This document shows positions 37,201-49,058 of a stretch of DNA of 64,000 nt, one piece after another (within the stretch, counting starts at the first letter, position 1; each line of letters opens with the position of its first letter). The DNA comes from Ciona savignyi (lineage: Eukaryota; Chordata; Ascidiacea; Phlebobranchia; Cionidae): the NCBI GenBank assembly GCA_000149265.1, contig CH002990.1, positions 5,760 to 69,759 on the forward strand, read 5' to 3'. The notes beneath the pieces were generated by a model, which was not told where the DNA came from, did no database searches, and worked only from the letters and a program-made list of their open reading frames with translations. The position numbers and the translations under genes were made by a program.

Positions 37201-40200
37201 TTAAAGATTTCATCATAAAAAAGGTAAAAAAGTTAAACTTTTAAATTTCACCAACCAATAAGCTGGGTTGGTTAGTGCGTAACCTTTCAGGCAAGAAGTT
37301 GCAGGTTTAAAACTGGTCGCTAGCTAGTCTAGTCCGTTGTGTCCTTAGGCAAGTCACTCAACAGACACCTAACTAAGAGAAATGATGGGTTTCACCAAAT
37401 TAAAGGAACATCTGATCCATATACAACACATAACAATATCTCCTGTAACCCGATGGTGGGTGCAAGGTGATCTGACGATTACCCATGTGTTGACACCCAT
37501 TCCGTTTTCCCACTCAGAAGAATAAACATGAATATCCTAATTTAGAATAAAATTTTACATTTAAAAATTAATATTTTAATTGCATTAAAAATTAAACAAG
37601 CAGTTAAATGCTAAAAAGCGAGATACTCACATGTTTCTTAGTCAGACCAACATAGCTGCAACCTTCCTCAGAGCATGAGTGAAGTGGAACGCCTTCATGT
37701 TGGAACCTTGGTAAGATGGTTGGGATATTTAGATTTTCAAACAGATTACATTCAGAGCATATTGTTTGAAGTTATTATAGTGTAAGTTGTCTGTGTACCA
37801 CTGTTAGGTGACAGGGTCAACTTTAGAATGTTCTGTATAATAGACATTTATTTCCAAACATAAAATTCCGGTGGGTTAGAAAAATGTTGGTGATTTTTTT
37901 GCTTATCCATACACCTTTTGGCTGCCACCCAATAATTATATTATTGGAAAGGATAGTTATATTCATACTCAGGGGTTCTAATATTGGGAAAATGAAAACC
38001 ATCACCACATTGCCTTGTGTCTATTACAGTGGGTAACCGGAGCTATTTTTTGTATGTTGAATACAATGAAGACATTGCTAGTTTTCTACCCATTATCATC
38101 AAATGTTTTTGTGTGACATGCCTTGGTTAAAGGCATAACCAACAAGATAAACCTAGATTTGATTCCACCACCCACCAAACTTGGACGCACATTCTGATAC
38201 CAGCAGACTACCCTGGCAAAACTGGCATGAAGCTAAATAACCACTGAATAAAAACAATACATTCGAGACAATGGGCAAACATGCATATTTCAAAAAAGCT
38301 TAAAAACAACAACCTGTGCACAAGGAATTGTGACAGATATTTGAGCTTGGCATCACATATAGAACATTCGAATTTGTTTCTTTTATGCTTCCTACTCATA
38401 TGAGTATACAACTTGTTGGTGGTGGTGGATTCAAATGAGCAAAACGAACATTGCATCGGTTTGTCGTATTTGGTCGTTGTAAGATTAGGAATATCCACTT
38501 TTTCTTCTGACCTGAAATCATACAACATTGTGTAAAACATTTGGTAGAATATATCACACGACAAACACACTGCATTTGAGTAAAACAAGTACTAAAACTT
38601 GACAGTGTTTAGTATATAGTCCAATTTTAGTAAAAGTTTCGCCTATAGCATTGTCGCGTTTCAAGTCTTGATTCCTGATAGACGTGACTATTGTCGGTTT
38701 ACTAAACTCTAAAGGTTTGTAGTTAATCTTAAGCGCGATCAGAATAACACACAACTTCAATTTGCAACACTACCGCTTTGTTTACTGTACATTTTCCAAC
38801 TGCCACGTCGCATAAAAACATCAGAACGAACGACAATAACTTATGCATTGTGATGTCACATAGCCACGGTAATAATTTGAAAAACACAACGTTTTAAAGT
38901 AGGTCAGGTTGCGCAATACAAAAACATAATTACACCCTAGTTTGTGTCAAGCATGACCATGAAGCAATGAAGGTAAATTTAGATTCTGTGTGAAAAGCAA
39001 CATAAGCAACACAAAATTTACCAACAGTGGTATAATAATGTGGGCCATCATAGTCATTGAACATTTTACAACTTCACTCACAAGTCACAACCAAACTCTT
39101 TATTCATGTGTAAATCTAAGAAGTATGAGATATTTCTGGGGACCTACCTTGAAACTTCGATTTCTGGATCAGTTGCCATTTCTACCTGCAAAAACAACAT
39201 TTTAGTCATAAATAAACTACTCTCTGGGTGGTCACAACATCTGAGTGTAAGACTTTTATGCCAAAAATGTATGTAAGTAAAATTCCTTTCCAGCTATTTT
39301 AATAAAATGGACATAAAAAGATAATCTCGTTGGAGGGTGGGGAAATAGGCATAAGATACTGAAAAAAAATGAACAATCCAACAACATATAACTAAAAGGT
39401 GTCAACCATAAGAACCACCACCATTTGTTAAATATTAAATATACGCAATGTGTTTTCAAGCACAAACATTTGGGTTCAATAACAATTTAATCACACTTGG
39501 TATATTTATGTTTTGTGTATACAGTTTGTATGTGCAAGTAGAAACTAATGGGTCCCCAAGTTACCAATCCAAAGTCGGTACCCATTTTCTGTAAAGAAAA
39601 ACATCTAATATCTCTTTACAATATTATAGAGGTTTGGGGAGATTTATTTTAAAATGATAAGGGAAGAGGATATGACTTTAGCATATTTTTTGTTTGAATT
39701 AAAGTTCCCTATTGATTTATGCTATTTTTTCAGTCAATAGATCGGATTACAAAGAATGTCCACCCGAAATTGGCTGTTATTGCTTTTTTTCCAGTTTATG
39801 AATGCTTCATTGGATTTCTGTAAAAATGTGTGTCTGCAAATTACCAACATGTCATTTATGACATTAAGCATAACTAACAGTTTCAACTCAACTGGACAAC
39901 CCCTTCTTAAAATCAAAAAAACAATATGGCCGTTCGCAACCCAATAATAACCTCAGCAGGTTCTTTTTCAGCAGTATTACAATCAGACAAGTTATCATGG
40001 GATGCAATGCCAGGTTCACTTGCATTGTGGTGTTTCAACACTTGACGACTAGAAACGGTTCTTGATTTGTTCTCATGAGTTTTAACTTGGTGTGATCTCA
40101 AGTTGCCTCTTGTTTTGTAAGTTTTCTCGCACACCTAGGATAGTTTGTTTCATGGTAATAAAATGCATTATTTTTTTCAATCCAAGTTATACTTATGTGA

Positions 40201-43200
40201 GAAAAAAATTAAGTTTTTTGTTTCATTGTTTATAAAAAAAAACATTCAGTTACAACAGATGTAGGAACCAAGTACCTGTAAAACATCATGGTTAAATAAT
40301 TTTGAAAAATCACCGCATATATGTGCAAGGGCAATCTTAGCAGTATTTTTTATGGTTTAAAGGCAAACTTGCATGTAACTGTTTACAATAAACAATCTGT
40401 TTTAAGAACTGTATACAGAAGGCAGATAGAACATCAGCTAACAGTTCCATAGAAATTCAACCAAAACGAGTTTAAACCCAATTTGGCTTTTAACTAACTG
40501 TGTTTAAGCAGAATAGTTTAAATCTCTATTGGTCATAATCATTATACGCAATAAGTTGAAACCTGTGTGGGTGAATCTCTGAATTAAAGATCATCATGCA
40601 GTATTTTTGAATATTTAAATACAAATATATAACAAACCTGACACACATATGGCCTTTGTTTGGAATGGCCTGCCATGTGCACATTAAAAGAGCTTGCACA
40701 GGTAGCAGTGTATCCACATTTTTCACACAATTTGCTTCGGGCGAAACCGTGCTTGTGCTTCAGGTGTATCTTGAGCGTGTCGGCTCTATAGGATTTATAC
40801 TGGCAGTGTGGGCATTTGTGCAGTTTGAGACCTGGAAAATCAAGAGTCTTAATAATATGGCTGTCATGTAGGATTCACCCCACACGGGTTTCAACCTGTA
40901 TATCTTGGTTAAAAATTTCAGTACTTTTGTGGATTCATACTTTTGTTGGTTGAAAATATTGTCAATCTGTATTTTGTAACCTATATAGTTAATTAAATGT
41001 CACTTAACAGATACTTTGGTTTCTTCCACACTTTTTCGGCCACACACATTCAAAAAAACGATTTTCTGTATAAAATCAAACTCAAGCAAAGCCCTAAGTT
41101 AAATAACACTAACCACATATTATGGACAAAAGCTTCTTTTAAGTAGTTTGTGCAGCAATGGCTGTACCTAGTTTACCTTTATGGTAAGCCTGATGAAGGC
41201 TCATTTGACTGGACCACTTGCACATGAACCCGCATAACTGGCAGAGATATGGCTTATCGGAGCTGTGTTTCCGCATATGAAGATTCAACTGGTATTTCTC
41301 AGTACAAGTATATTCACATTTAGTGCACTGAAGTAAGCCAACTTCCCCATGCTTTCGCCTGTGGTGAAATGGGGTTTAATTACCTGAATAAATATAAATT
41401 TATAAGATTTGAATACGAAACAAAACGGTCTTGATTTCTTATTAGAATTTCTTTTTGTTCCTTTGTTCTAATGAATTTTGCTATATACTGTATTCTTTTG
41501 AGTCTAGGAAGACTGCAAAAATTTGGGAAATATTTTTTTTAATTAAAATAAAAGAATCAGTAAAATAAATCTTAGCTTTAAACTTATCAGTAAAATGTGT
41601 ATTTTGGTGTTTACGATGGCAATTTTTTGTTCATTAACTGCAAACATTGACAACCAGTGTTGAAAGCAATACTTTAATATCTAAAACAATTATTATAACG
41701 GTTATTCAAGTGAACCCTGTTACAAGGACAAAATTTCGTACTATTACATATACTTAAAGGGGAACTGAAGTCAATTTTAAGAATATCTTAATAAATGGAA
41801 AAAAATAAGCTGATTTCAAAAATCAAATCAGTTTCTTCCAATATTTTTTTGTTAAAGAGTTATGAGCAAAAATGCATTTCATTTTATGTTAGGGGATTTC
41901 CCGTATTACGTCATTGACGTTGTTGAGATTTCGTGCCGATATGCATTGTATACAATCATGTGCTAGTTTAGAGGTGAATTAATAACAGAAGCGCCTGCAC
42001 GAGCGTTGTATTTTGGGTTTTTTATGGAGATTTAGCATAACACTTGTCATATAGTCTTACTGAACCAATGTGCATGGTGACAGCTTACTTTAAGCGCGGT
42101 CATTAAGGCCTGCACGGTCCTGGACCTAAGCTGAATGCTGAGGTATACAGGTCACGTATTTAAATGACTTTAGAATAATATGTCTTAGCAATTTATATCA
42201 TAAATTATAAAAGTGAAGACAGAACAAGAAAACTATAACAGAATGCATTAAACTGTAACTGCCAGCAATTTATATAAATAAACCAGCCATCAATCAAAGA
42301 TTAGACTATGCGGTGGGAAAAGCCTATTTCTTTCATGGTTTACATTGGCTGTTTGTATAATGTTTTGCTGTTGCGTATGTGGTGCATTTAATGTCTGCTG
42401 TTATTGAAACTGAGCATTAGCCTACTGGTTGAGAATACCACTTATTGCATAAACCAGTTAATCCACAGTTGAGTAGCCAATGTGTAGTATGACAATAAGT
42501 ACACAGCTAGCACTCAGATAAGTAAGTAAAGAATATATATAATAGATCTGTACTTAACTACCCAAATAAGTTAATAAGAATATACCACTTTTCCAATTTA
42601 GTTCTTTTTATTAGATATTGTAAAATGCCTAAAGTTAAGCCACTGAGAAGGAAGGAAGAGTGATTGGAGCATATTGTTTTGCTCCGGGATGTACAAATTC
42701 CTATTACAGCACACGAAATTCCAATCCACCTGTGCTATTCCATCGATTTCCTCACAACGACAAAAAACGGATGAAGCAATGGATACAACAATGCAAGCGT
42801 TCTAAACTACCTGGAAAAAGAACCGCAGTGTATAGTGCACATATTTGTGACAAGGATTATCATAGTAAATTGTATTTTACTCCAATGGAGTGGCCAAGAT
42901 GATGAAAACAAACCACTTGGTGAAAAATACAGTTCCAACAGTTTTTAATTTTTCTGATTATGATTTTAAACATAGTGATCAACCCAGTACATCAAGTGCA
43001 ACTTCAAGTACTTCTTTATCCAAGCAGATAATTGAAAAATAAGGGCTTTTAGTAATGCAAGTCCAGTCTGGCGTTATTTTGTGCACAAATGCATGTACAT
43101 TTCATGCAGCATAAACATTCTTGCGGTGTGTCCATAAGAATACAGTTTTTGCAATGGCACCAAGTCATGCCAATAGGTAATATTTCTAAATAAACATTTT

Positions 43201-46200
43201 CTTCTATGGGGCTTGCATATTCAAAGATACTTTCAAACGTTTTCCTTGGTTCAAACGCACATGACTGAATTTGTGTTGTTTTATTGTGTACAATAAAACT
43301 TCTTTCATCTATGCCAGAATGCTGAAAACTGTCATCCATTTTAGTGTTACAACATTAACTTAAATTTACTCTAGAAATGAAGAAAACAAAAGAAATTTGT
43401 TAAAACTATGCATATGTATACCAAATCTCTCACACTCTCAGTTTGTAGCCTAGGGGTTGATAATAACATTGCTAGTCTACGTTGCAGATTATGGCTATAT
43501 ATTGAAAAGCAACAATCATGAAAGAAATAGGCTTTTCCCACCGCATAGTCTGATCTTTGATTGGTGGCTGGTTTATTTCTATAAATTGCTGGCAGTTACA
43601 GTTTACTGCCTCCTGTTCTAGTTTTCTTGTTCTGTCTTCACTTCTATGATTTATAATATAAATTGCTAAGACTTATTATTCTAAAGTCATGTAAATACGA
43701 GACCTGTATACCTCAGCATTCAGCTTAGGTCCAGGATCGTGCAGGCCTCAATGAGCGCGCTTAAGGTAAGCTGTCACGCGCGTACATTGGTTCAGTTAGG
43801 CTATATGACAAGTGTTATGCTAAGTCTCCATAAAAAAACAAAAATACAACGCTCCTGCAGGCGCTTCTGTACTAATTCACCTCTAAACTGGCACATGATT
43901 GTGTACAATGCATATAGGCACGAAATCTCAACAACGTCAATGACGTAATACGGGAAATCCCCTAACATAAAATAAAATGCATATTTGCTCATAACTCTTT
44001 AACAAAAAAATATTGGAAGAAACTGATTTGATTTTTGAAATCAGCTTATTTTTTTCCATTAATTAAGATATTCTTAAAATTGACTTCAGTTCCCCTTTAA
44101 GTGTTCTTCTTTTTCGGGAACTCATTCAGTTCTGTCACCAACTTATATGTCTCATATTCTTAACTATGTGAAATTTAGATTGGTCAGGTAGAAAGTCAGA
44201 AAAAGTTAGTCCGAAAAAATGAAAAAAATAGTCTGTTAAAAATATTTCCAACAGTTGTAAGTGTATCTAGAACCTCGTAGATTGGCTTTAATTTTTGATT
44301 AAACAAACATAAAATAACGAAGAGAAAATCTTGACAGATGTCAAAACAAAAACGAGACATACATGATATGCTTCTTTAAAAGACTTATTTCTTTATGTGG
44401 CGTGACGTATTTGCATTGCAAGCATTTGTACTTGGTGCTCTGTGTATTTCCATCATGCTGGACGTGCAGTTCCTGATGGACCACCAACTCGGGTTTGGAA
44501 AGAAACTTTAGATTGCAAAACTGGCATTTCAAATCTGAGTGGTGAACCTTGAATACAAAGTACATGAAACCTGGTCTCAGTAATATTTATAACAGTTTTT
44601 TCATCTATAGTTGGCTGGAAGATGAATTTAGCATCGTAAGTATAAAAGTTTATTTCAGACAATTTTAGACTTCACATTTTTAACCTTTTTATTTAAATAG
44701 GAAATGTTGTTTAATAAACCAATTTACTAATTCTACATTTAACTACTTGTGATCTTAATTATAGAAAAAGTTTTTTTTTGCAGATGGTGCACCTGCACAC
44801 ATTATTCATCTTTACATTCAATATTTTACAATATGAGTTTATGGCTTTACAGCAATGCACTTACAGCTTTACTTAAATCAATATTCCTCTATATATATTA
44901 AGTTATTAACCTACATTTTGTTTGAAAGGAAACTTTTGAAANNNNNNNNNNNNNNNNNNNNNNNNNNNNNNNNNNNNNNNNNNNNNNNNNNNNNNNNNNN
45001 NNNNNNNNNNNNNNNNNNNNNNNNNNNNNNNNNNNNNNNNNNNNNNNNNNNNNNNNNNNNNNNNNNNNNNNNNNNNNNTCTGATGCAGAAGTTTGTGTTT
45101 TAACCAGGATGGTCTGTCGTGCAGTATGGCCGGGCAGTATTTGCAAATTCGACCCACGATACTGTGTGCTGACTGTTAGAGAAGGAAGTTAATTATGTGT
45201 AATCAAATAAAAAATGGATATATCAAGGCAGTAAAGCACTAAGGGACTTACCTACTCCAGGTGATTCCAAACAAGTAAAGGACATGATAAAATTTATATG
45301 CTTATATCCGTGAATGGAAAAACGTATGGGGTGCTGTACCAAAAGCATTGGTCAGATTAACTTTTTCAGCCTTTACCAGAGCATCACTAGCCAATTTTTA
45401 ACTCATTACACGACTAGGTTTAGTAAATGTTTATTAAGTGGCCAGAGTGTTAAATAAGCCATTGGCTGGTGTAAACCAAGAGACTATAATCTGACACTTC
45501 ATGCGATATCAATGAGCTAACCAGACAGATATATAAGTTTTATCACTGTTTTGAAAATAGGGCAATTAAAGATGCTTAGCTATCGATAGATACATGCTCT
45601 ATAGAAAGTACCGGTACATTACGCTTCTGGAACACCCAATAGCTTAACACACATATGTTGAATTCACACATAAATCGAAAATATTCCTAATTAGAATGTA
45701 ACAAATAGTCAGGATATTTTTTTCTATTTTTTTTACTGGTACCCTACCTTAATATGGTTATACATGTCATGTTGTTTTTCATGCTTTACGGCACAATCAT
45801 GTGATACAGTGCACATGAGCATTGGTGAACCATCTGTGATCATCGCCAGGCTTTTTGCATCTGGAGATCCATTCACGACAAGCACACAACGTTTTGTGTG
45901 GGTTTTCATCTCATCACTAGTGTTATGAAGCATGCGACAGGCAGGACAAAGATATCTGTCATGGAATATCAAATAATTGTCTTGGGAGTGGAAGTGTATT
46001 TTAAATGCAACTCATTATTTTAATTTGATTACGACACACTGCTTTCAGCATTTTATTCATATATGACAGACCCAGTGTGGTAGAGTATTAAACTAATTCT
46101 TATTTGTCTGGCCGGTTAGTCTGGCGGTTAAGTGCGTCGCCTTTTAATCGAAAGGTTGCAGGTGCGAAACTGAACGCTAGCTAGTCGGTTGTGTCTTTGG

Positions 46201-48759
46201 GCAAGGCACTTTACAGACATTGTCTGAACCCAGCGGATTAATGGATTCTACCAAGTTGAAGGAACGTGTCTATCATATACAGCACACTGCAATACTTCCA
46301 GTAACCCAATGGTGGCCGTGAGGTGATCTGACGCTAGCCCGTGTGTTAACCCCCTTGGTTTTTCCATTCACGGGGATAAACCTAAATATCGCATCCTATC
46401 CTATTATCTAGAACCAAGACCTACTTCACAGCATCAGTATGCATGTATTCTATATGGCGTTGAAGTGCGTTTTGAGTGAAAGTTGTGAACATGCAATCGG
46501 GACAAGAATGGGTGGTCACTCCTGTGAATTAGTCGCTGTTATTATTTTAAATATTTGTAAAAAAACAAGCAATATTCAATTGAATTTGATGATTAAGCAG
46601 AATGAACATGCTGCATTTCCAACAGCAGCAATAAACTATTTAAGGCGGTACTTTACCCAATATGCCCAATTATATCTTTATTTACATTTTTTTTTTATAT
46701 AGGCGAAATTGTTAGGTGACAATATATCCAGTTTAACTTCGATTTAGGGTACATACATTTAAACTGTTAGGATATGCCTTATAAAGACTGATGAGTTAGG
46801 AAATGCCTAAAATAATGTTCAAAAATATAGTGGGATTTAGGCTGAACTTTAAAACTGGTAAAAACATTGCATTCTGAGTTAATTAGTAAACTATTTACCT
46901 GTGTGCTTGCGAATGTGAATTCTGAAATGAGATTTAGAAGTGAACCTCACATCGCAGTATTGACATTTGTAGCACAATTCCTGCATTGATAAATGATATG
47001 CTAGTTTGATTCTAAATTTCTAGCCATCGTTGTATTAACTTAGAATATGACAACAGGGTTGGCAACTTCTATCACATCCCTATGGGTGAAAAAACACAAA
47101 AGCATAACAAGAGCAATCATCAGAATATGAATAATTGCAATCATATATTACAGTGCATTACACTTGATAGAAATGCCGCCATATTTAATTTAAATGAAAT
47201 TCTACAAGCATTAGAATGCACTCAGACCGCAAAATAACGGTCAGTCATCGGTCATTTGACCGGCACTTGAGCTACCGTGACCGGCGCTTTATACCTTCCA
47301 TCGGTCATGTTGACCGCCGCTGACAATTACCTCGTATAACACGCGCATTGATAGTTTAGAGATGCCGGTTCCTGCTTTGTAGTATATCGTTTATAATTAT
47401 TATTTATTAAAGATTTACATTATTCTTTACAAAACACGTTTATGGTTTCACAGACGCTTTGTTACATCAGACAATCAACGTGTGAATGGTCTTTATTAAG
47501 ATACAATTTACCGATCTAAACGTGAATAATGGGGAAGTTAACTATAGAACTTGTTCAGCACAAAATATACATTCCAAACAAGAACGAAATTACGCTTATT
47601 GGCACTGAGCCATGATGTTACCACGTCCAATAATAAAACACGAAGAGCGTAATAGATAAAAGCTTGCCTTAAAAAGCGCCGATTAATCAGATTTCACCAC
47701 GGACGCGTGATAAGATATTAGCGTTGAGTCCACCCCCTCGTACCGCGTATTTAAATAGCCGTTGACGTTTAGGCGCATCCCCAAGCAAATGTTAAATCGA
47801 CAATTACGACGGCGTGACGTCATGCATACTCAACAATTACGACGGTGTGAAGTAATGCCCGTTTGTCCGGCGCTTTTTTAATTTGACCGGCACTGTTTGT
47901 TCGTTGCCGGTCATATGACAGGCACCTTCAAATAATTATTTTGCGGTCTGGCACTGGATTAAATAGTGAAAGCCAAACCACCTAAATGTACTTCCAAGTA
48001 AGGTATTATAATGAACAATTAAAAAATATCATCATACATTAGGATCTTTATAAGAAATCAAGTTTGTTACAAAATAAAATTAAACAGATTTACGGTAATA
48101 TTAAGTCTCCTATATTACATACCTAATTTTTACAATTTTATGTGATTATATCTGTGTAACATTGAGAAAAATCTTACTTTAAAATGGGAAGCCAGGTGTT
48201 GTCTCATGTGATCAGCTCTTTTTGTCTTGTGGTCGCATTTCGTGCATGTGAGTAATTTATCATGCGTCACATTTACATATCCTTTTGCGATCATGAACTT
48301 TTGGTCAATATGAGTGTATTCACTCTTGTCTACACATGCATCTATGAATTCCTTGATCTGGAGAATTGATAAAAATGTTATCTCAGCGCCCAGCGGCACT
48401 TATCGTAATGATGAATCAGTTTATATTTATGTTTAATTATCAGTAACTTAGATTACCAACATATTAATAAGTAACCTAACACATAATTCATATAAGTACC
48501 CTAACACATAATTCAGTAGGCTAGTGCGCCGCCTTTCAGTCCAACATTTGTTGGGTTGGAGTGAACTACTAAGTTGTCATTTACTTACTTGGCTTTGCGT
48601 AACACCTGTGCATGGGCATGGCTAACTTTTAAATCAAAATAAAATTTTCCAATGCTTGCAGTTCTCAAATGATAAACTTACTTTTTGTGCGCGTCCATCT
48701 GTGGTTAAACCTTCGGTGTTAAAATTCACAAGAACTTCACGTCTTTCTTTTGACGCCAT
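34246..48759 (-). CDS. multi-C2H2 zinc-finger protein (about 20 or more fingers)
   Basis: Exons (minus): 48682-48759, 48178-48357, 46899-46980, 46425-46521, 45748-45955, one from 45172 into the N gap, 44363-44547, 41177-41358, 40638-40831, 39952-40134, 39148-39185, 38314-38511, 37631-37706, 36697-36857, 36126-36287, 35455-35695, 34957-35036, 34246-34504. Phases agree except around the gap. At least 2604 nt (868 codons) plus the gap exon. I count about 21 C2H2 or C2HC fingers, many split by introns, such as CETCGK/SFKTKRVLQVHKKTH. Linkers are mostly not TGEKP, so the fingers look old and non-KRAB. The last ~110 residues form a Pro/Gln/Thr-rich tail without fingers. It is probably a nuclear DNA-binding regulator. 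I cannot assign a vertebrate orthologue; a ZFAT-like spacing in part is suggestive only. Exon 10's donor (GTTATT) is weak. Confidence 0.88.
36097..36120. repeat. (ACTAA)n microsatellite
   Basis: About four AAACT/ACTAA units in the intron next to the finger exon at 36126-36287. Confidence 0.85.
37258..37535 (+). mobile_element. tRNA-derived SINE, family 1 (diverged)
   Basis: GGTTGGTTAGTGCGTAACC, GTTGCAGGTTTAAAACTGG, GTGTCCTTAGGCAAGTCACT and AATAAACATGAATATCCTAA in order. Lies in an intron of the zinc-finger gene, opposite to its transcription. Confidence 0.75.
39398..39600 (+). repeat. dispersed repeat family D2, copy 2
   Basis: Same block order as 16266-16500 and 51738-51960, including GTGTCAACCA, ACCACCACCATTTGT, GCAAGTAGAAACTAATGGGT and GTACCCATTTTCTGT. 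Confidence 0.65.
42625..43042 (+). pseudogene. THAP-domain ORF of the transposon, frame-disrupted
   Basis: The main frame at 42660-42902 shows YCFAPGC, LFHRFPHN, W at KQWIQQC and SAHICDKDY, in THAP order (C..C, FP, W, C..H, AVPTxF). The AVPTIF-like signature appears as NTVPTVF at about 42929-42949, but in another frame, after a stop at 42900-42902. The likely start, ATG CCT AAA at 42625, is also in a different frame from the zinc module. The last zinc ligand, normally C-x2-H, is C-x2-D (CDKD) here. THAP domains are zinc-dependent DNA binders common in P-element and Kolobok-group transposons. Confidence 0.75.
43049..43339 (-). CDS. P2X7-tail-like Cys-rich ORF of the transposon
   Basis: A 96-codon intact frame with ATG start. 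The C-terminal half contains WCHCKNCILMDTPQECLCC, which has the W-C-x-C-x2-C … E-C-x-C-C spacing of the intracellular C-terminal (ballast) domain of P2X7 receptors. That domain also occurs as stand-alone proteins in many invertebrates. No channel domain or membrane segment is present. It faces the THAP frame with a 6-nt gap between them. The domain call rests on motif spacing from memory and needs a profile search. Function in the element is unknown. Confidence 0.6.
   Translation of the reverse strand: MDDSFQHSGIDERSFIVHNKTTQIQSCAFEPRKTFESIFEYASPIEENVYLEILPIGMTWCHCKNCILMDTPQECLCCMKCTCICAQNNARLDLHY
44942..45078. other. assembly gap (137 N)
   Basis: Interrupts the zinc-finger gene exon that starts at 45172 (IVGRICKYC … WLKHKLLHQ). 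After the gap, the minus strand reads a fragment like KSFLSNK up to a GTAGGT at about 44899. The phase to the next exon cannot be settled. Confidence 0.95.
46107..46408 (+). mobile_element. tRNA-derived SINE, family 1
   Basis: Well-preserved copy with head, GGCAAGGCACTTTACAGACA, CAGCACACTGCAATACTTCC and the CACGGGGATAAAC tail. Its 3' end lies only about 15 bp beyond the splice donor of the zinc-finger exon 46425-46521. Confidence 0.85.
47223..47950. mobile_element. 728-bp MITE-like element with GACCGGC motifs
   Basis: Ends CAGACCGCAAAATAA and TTATTTTGCGGTCTG are perfect 15-bp inverted repeats, flanked on both sides by GCACT (47218-47222 and 47951-47955). Subterminal regions are packed with GACCGGC/GCCGGTC motifs in both orientations. 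No coding frame is seen. The superfamily is not identified. It lies in an intron of the zinc-finger gene. Confidence 0.7.
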
Positions 48760-49058
48760 GTTAACGATTGTTACTTGCACTGTAAAATTAGCAAAACCAA
48801 AACGATAGTGATTGTTTTGGTTTTAAGATTTCTATTATCGGTATGGTTTCGTTACAGGGGATATTTTTCAGGGATATTTACAATCCAAGCCATGGAGGTC
48901 TTGAAATTCATAACAATTTTGCCTTTGCCAGAGCACTGGATACCGGTTAGCTAAAGTAAAAATAAATAAAAAAAACTTAAATGATTAATTTGTTTTTATT
49001 CAAAGTTTAAATATTGACAATACCTACTTTAAAATATTGTATAATGATGACACTAGAG
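48760..49058. other. upstream region of the zinc-finger gene
   Basis: Short 5' flank of the minus-strand gene starting at 48759. No promoter element can be named. Confidence 0.4.

Larger units (their letters stand above)
41754..44100. mobile_element. Kolobok/T2-type DNA transposon with 584-bp terminal inverted repeats
   Basis: The ends read TTAA-AGGGGAACTGAAGTCAA and its exact reverse complement followed by TTAA, so the target duplication is TTAA. The terminus TTAAAGGGG fits the TTAAAGGRR signature that I recall for T2/Kolobok elements. Inverted repeats 41754-42337 and 43517-44100 are both 584 bp, diverged but clearly collinear. The core holds a THAP-domain frame on plus (42625-43042) and a Cys-rich frame on minus (43049-43339). 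I see no full transposase, so this copy is probably non-autonomous. It is inserted in the intron of the zinc-finger gene between exons 44363-44547 and 41177-41358. Confidence 0.88.

Noticed and set aside
43739-43992. Open frames on both strands inside the right inverted repeat
   Set aside because: They lie in the transposon end, have no domain, and the mirrored sequence in the left repeat is not open in the same way.
41754-44100. piggyBac assignment on the basis of TTAA duplication
   Set aside because: Termini TTAAAGGGG and the THAP frame fit Kolobok/T2 better than the CCC-type ends of piggyBac; no piggyBac transposase is present.
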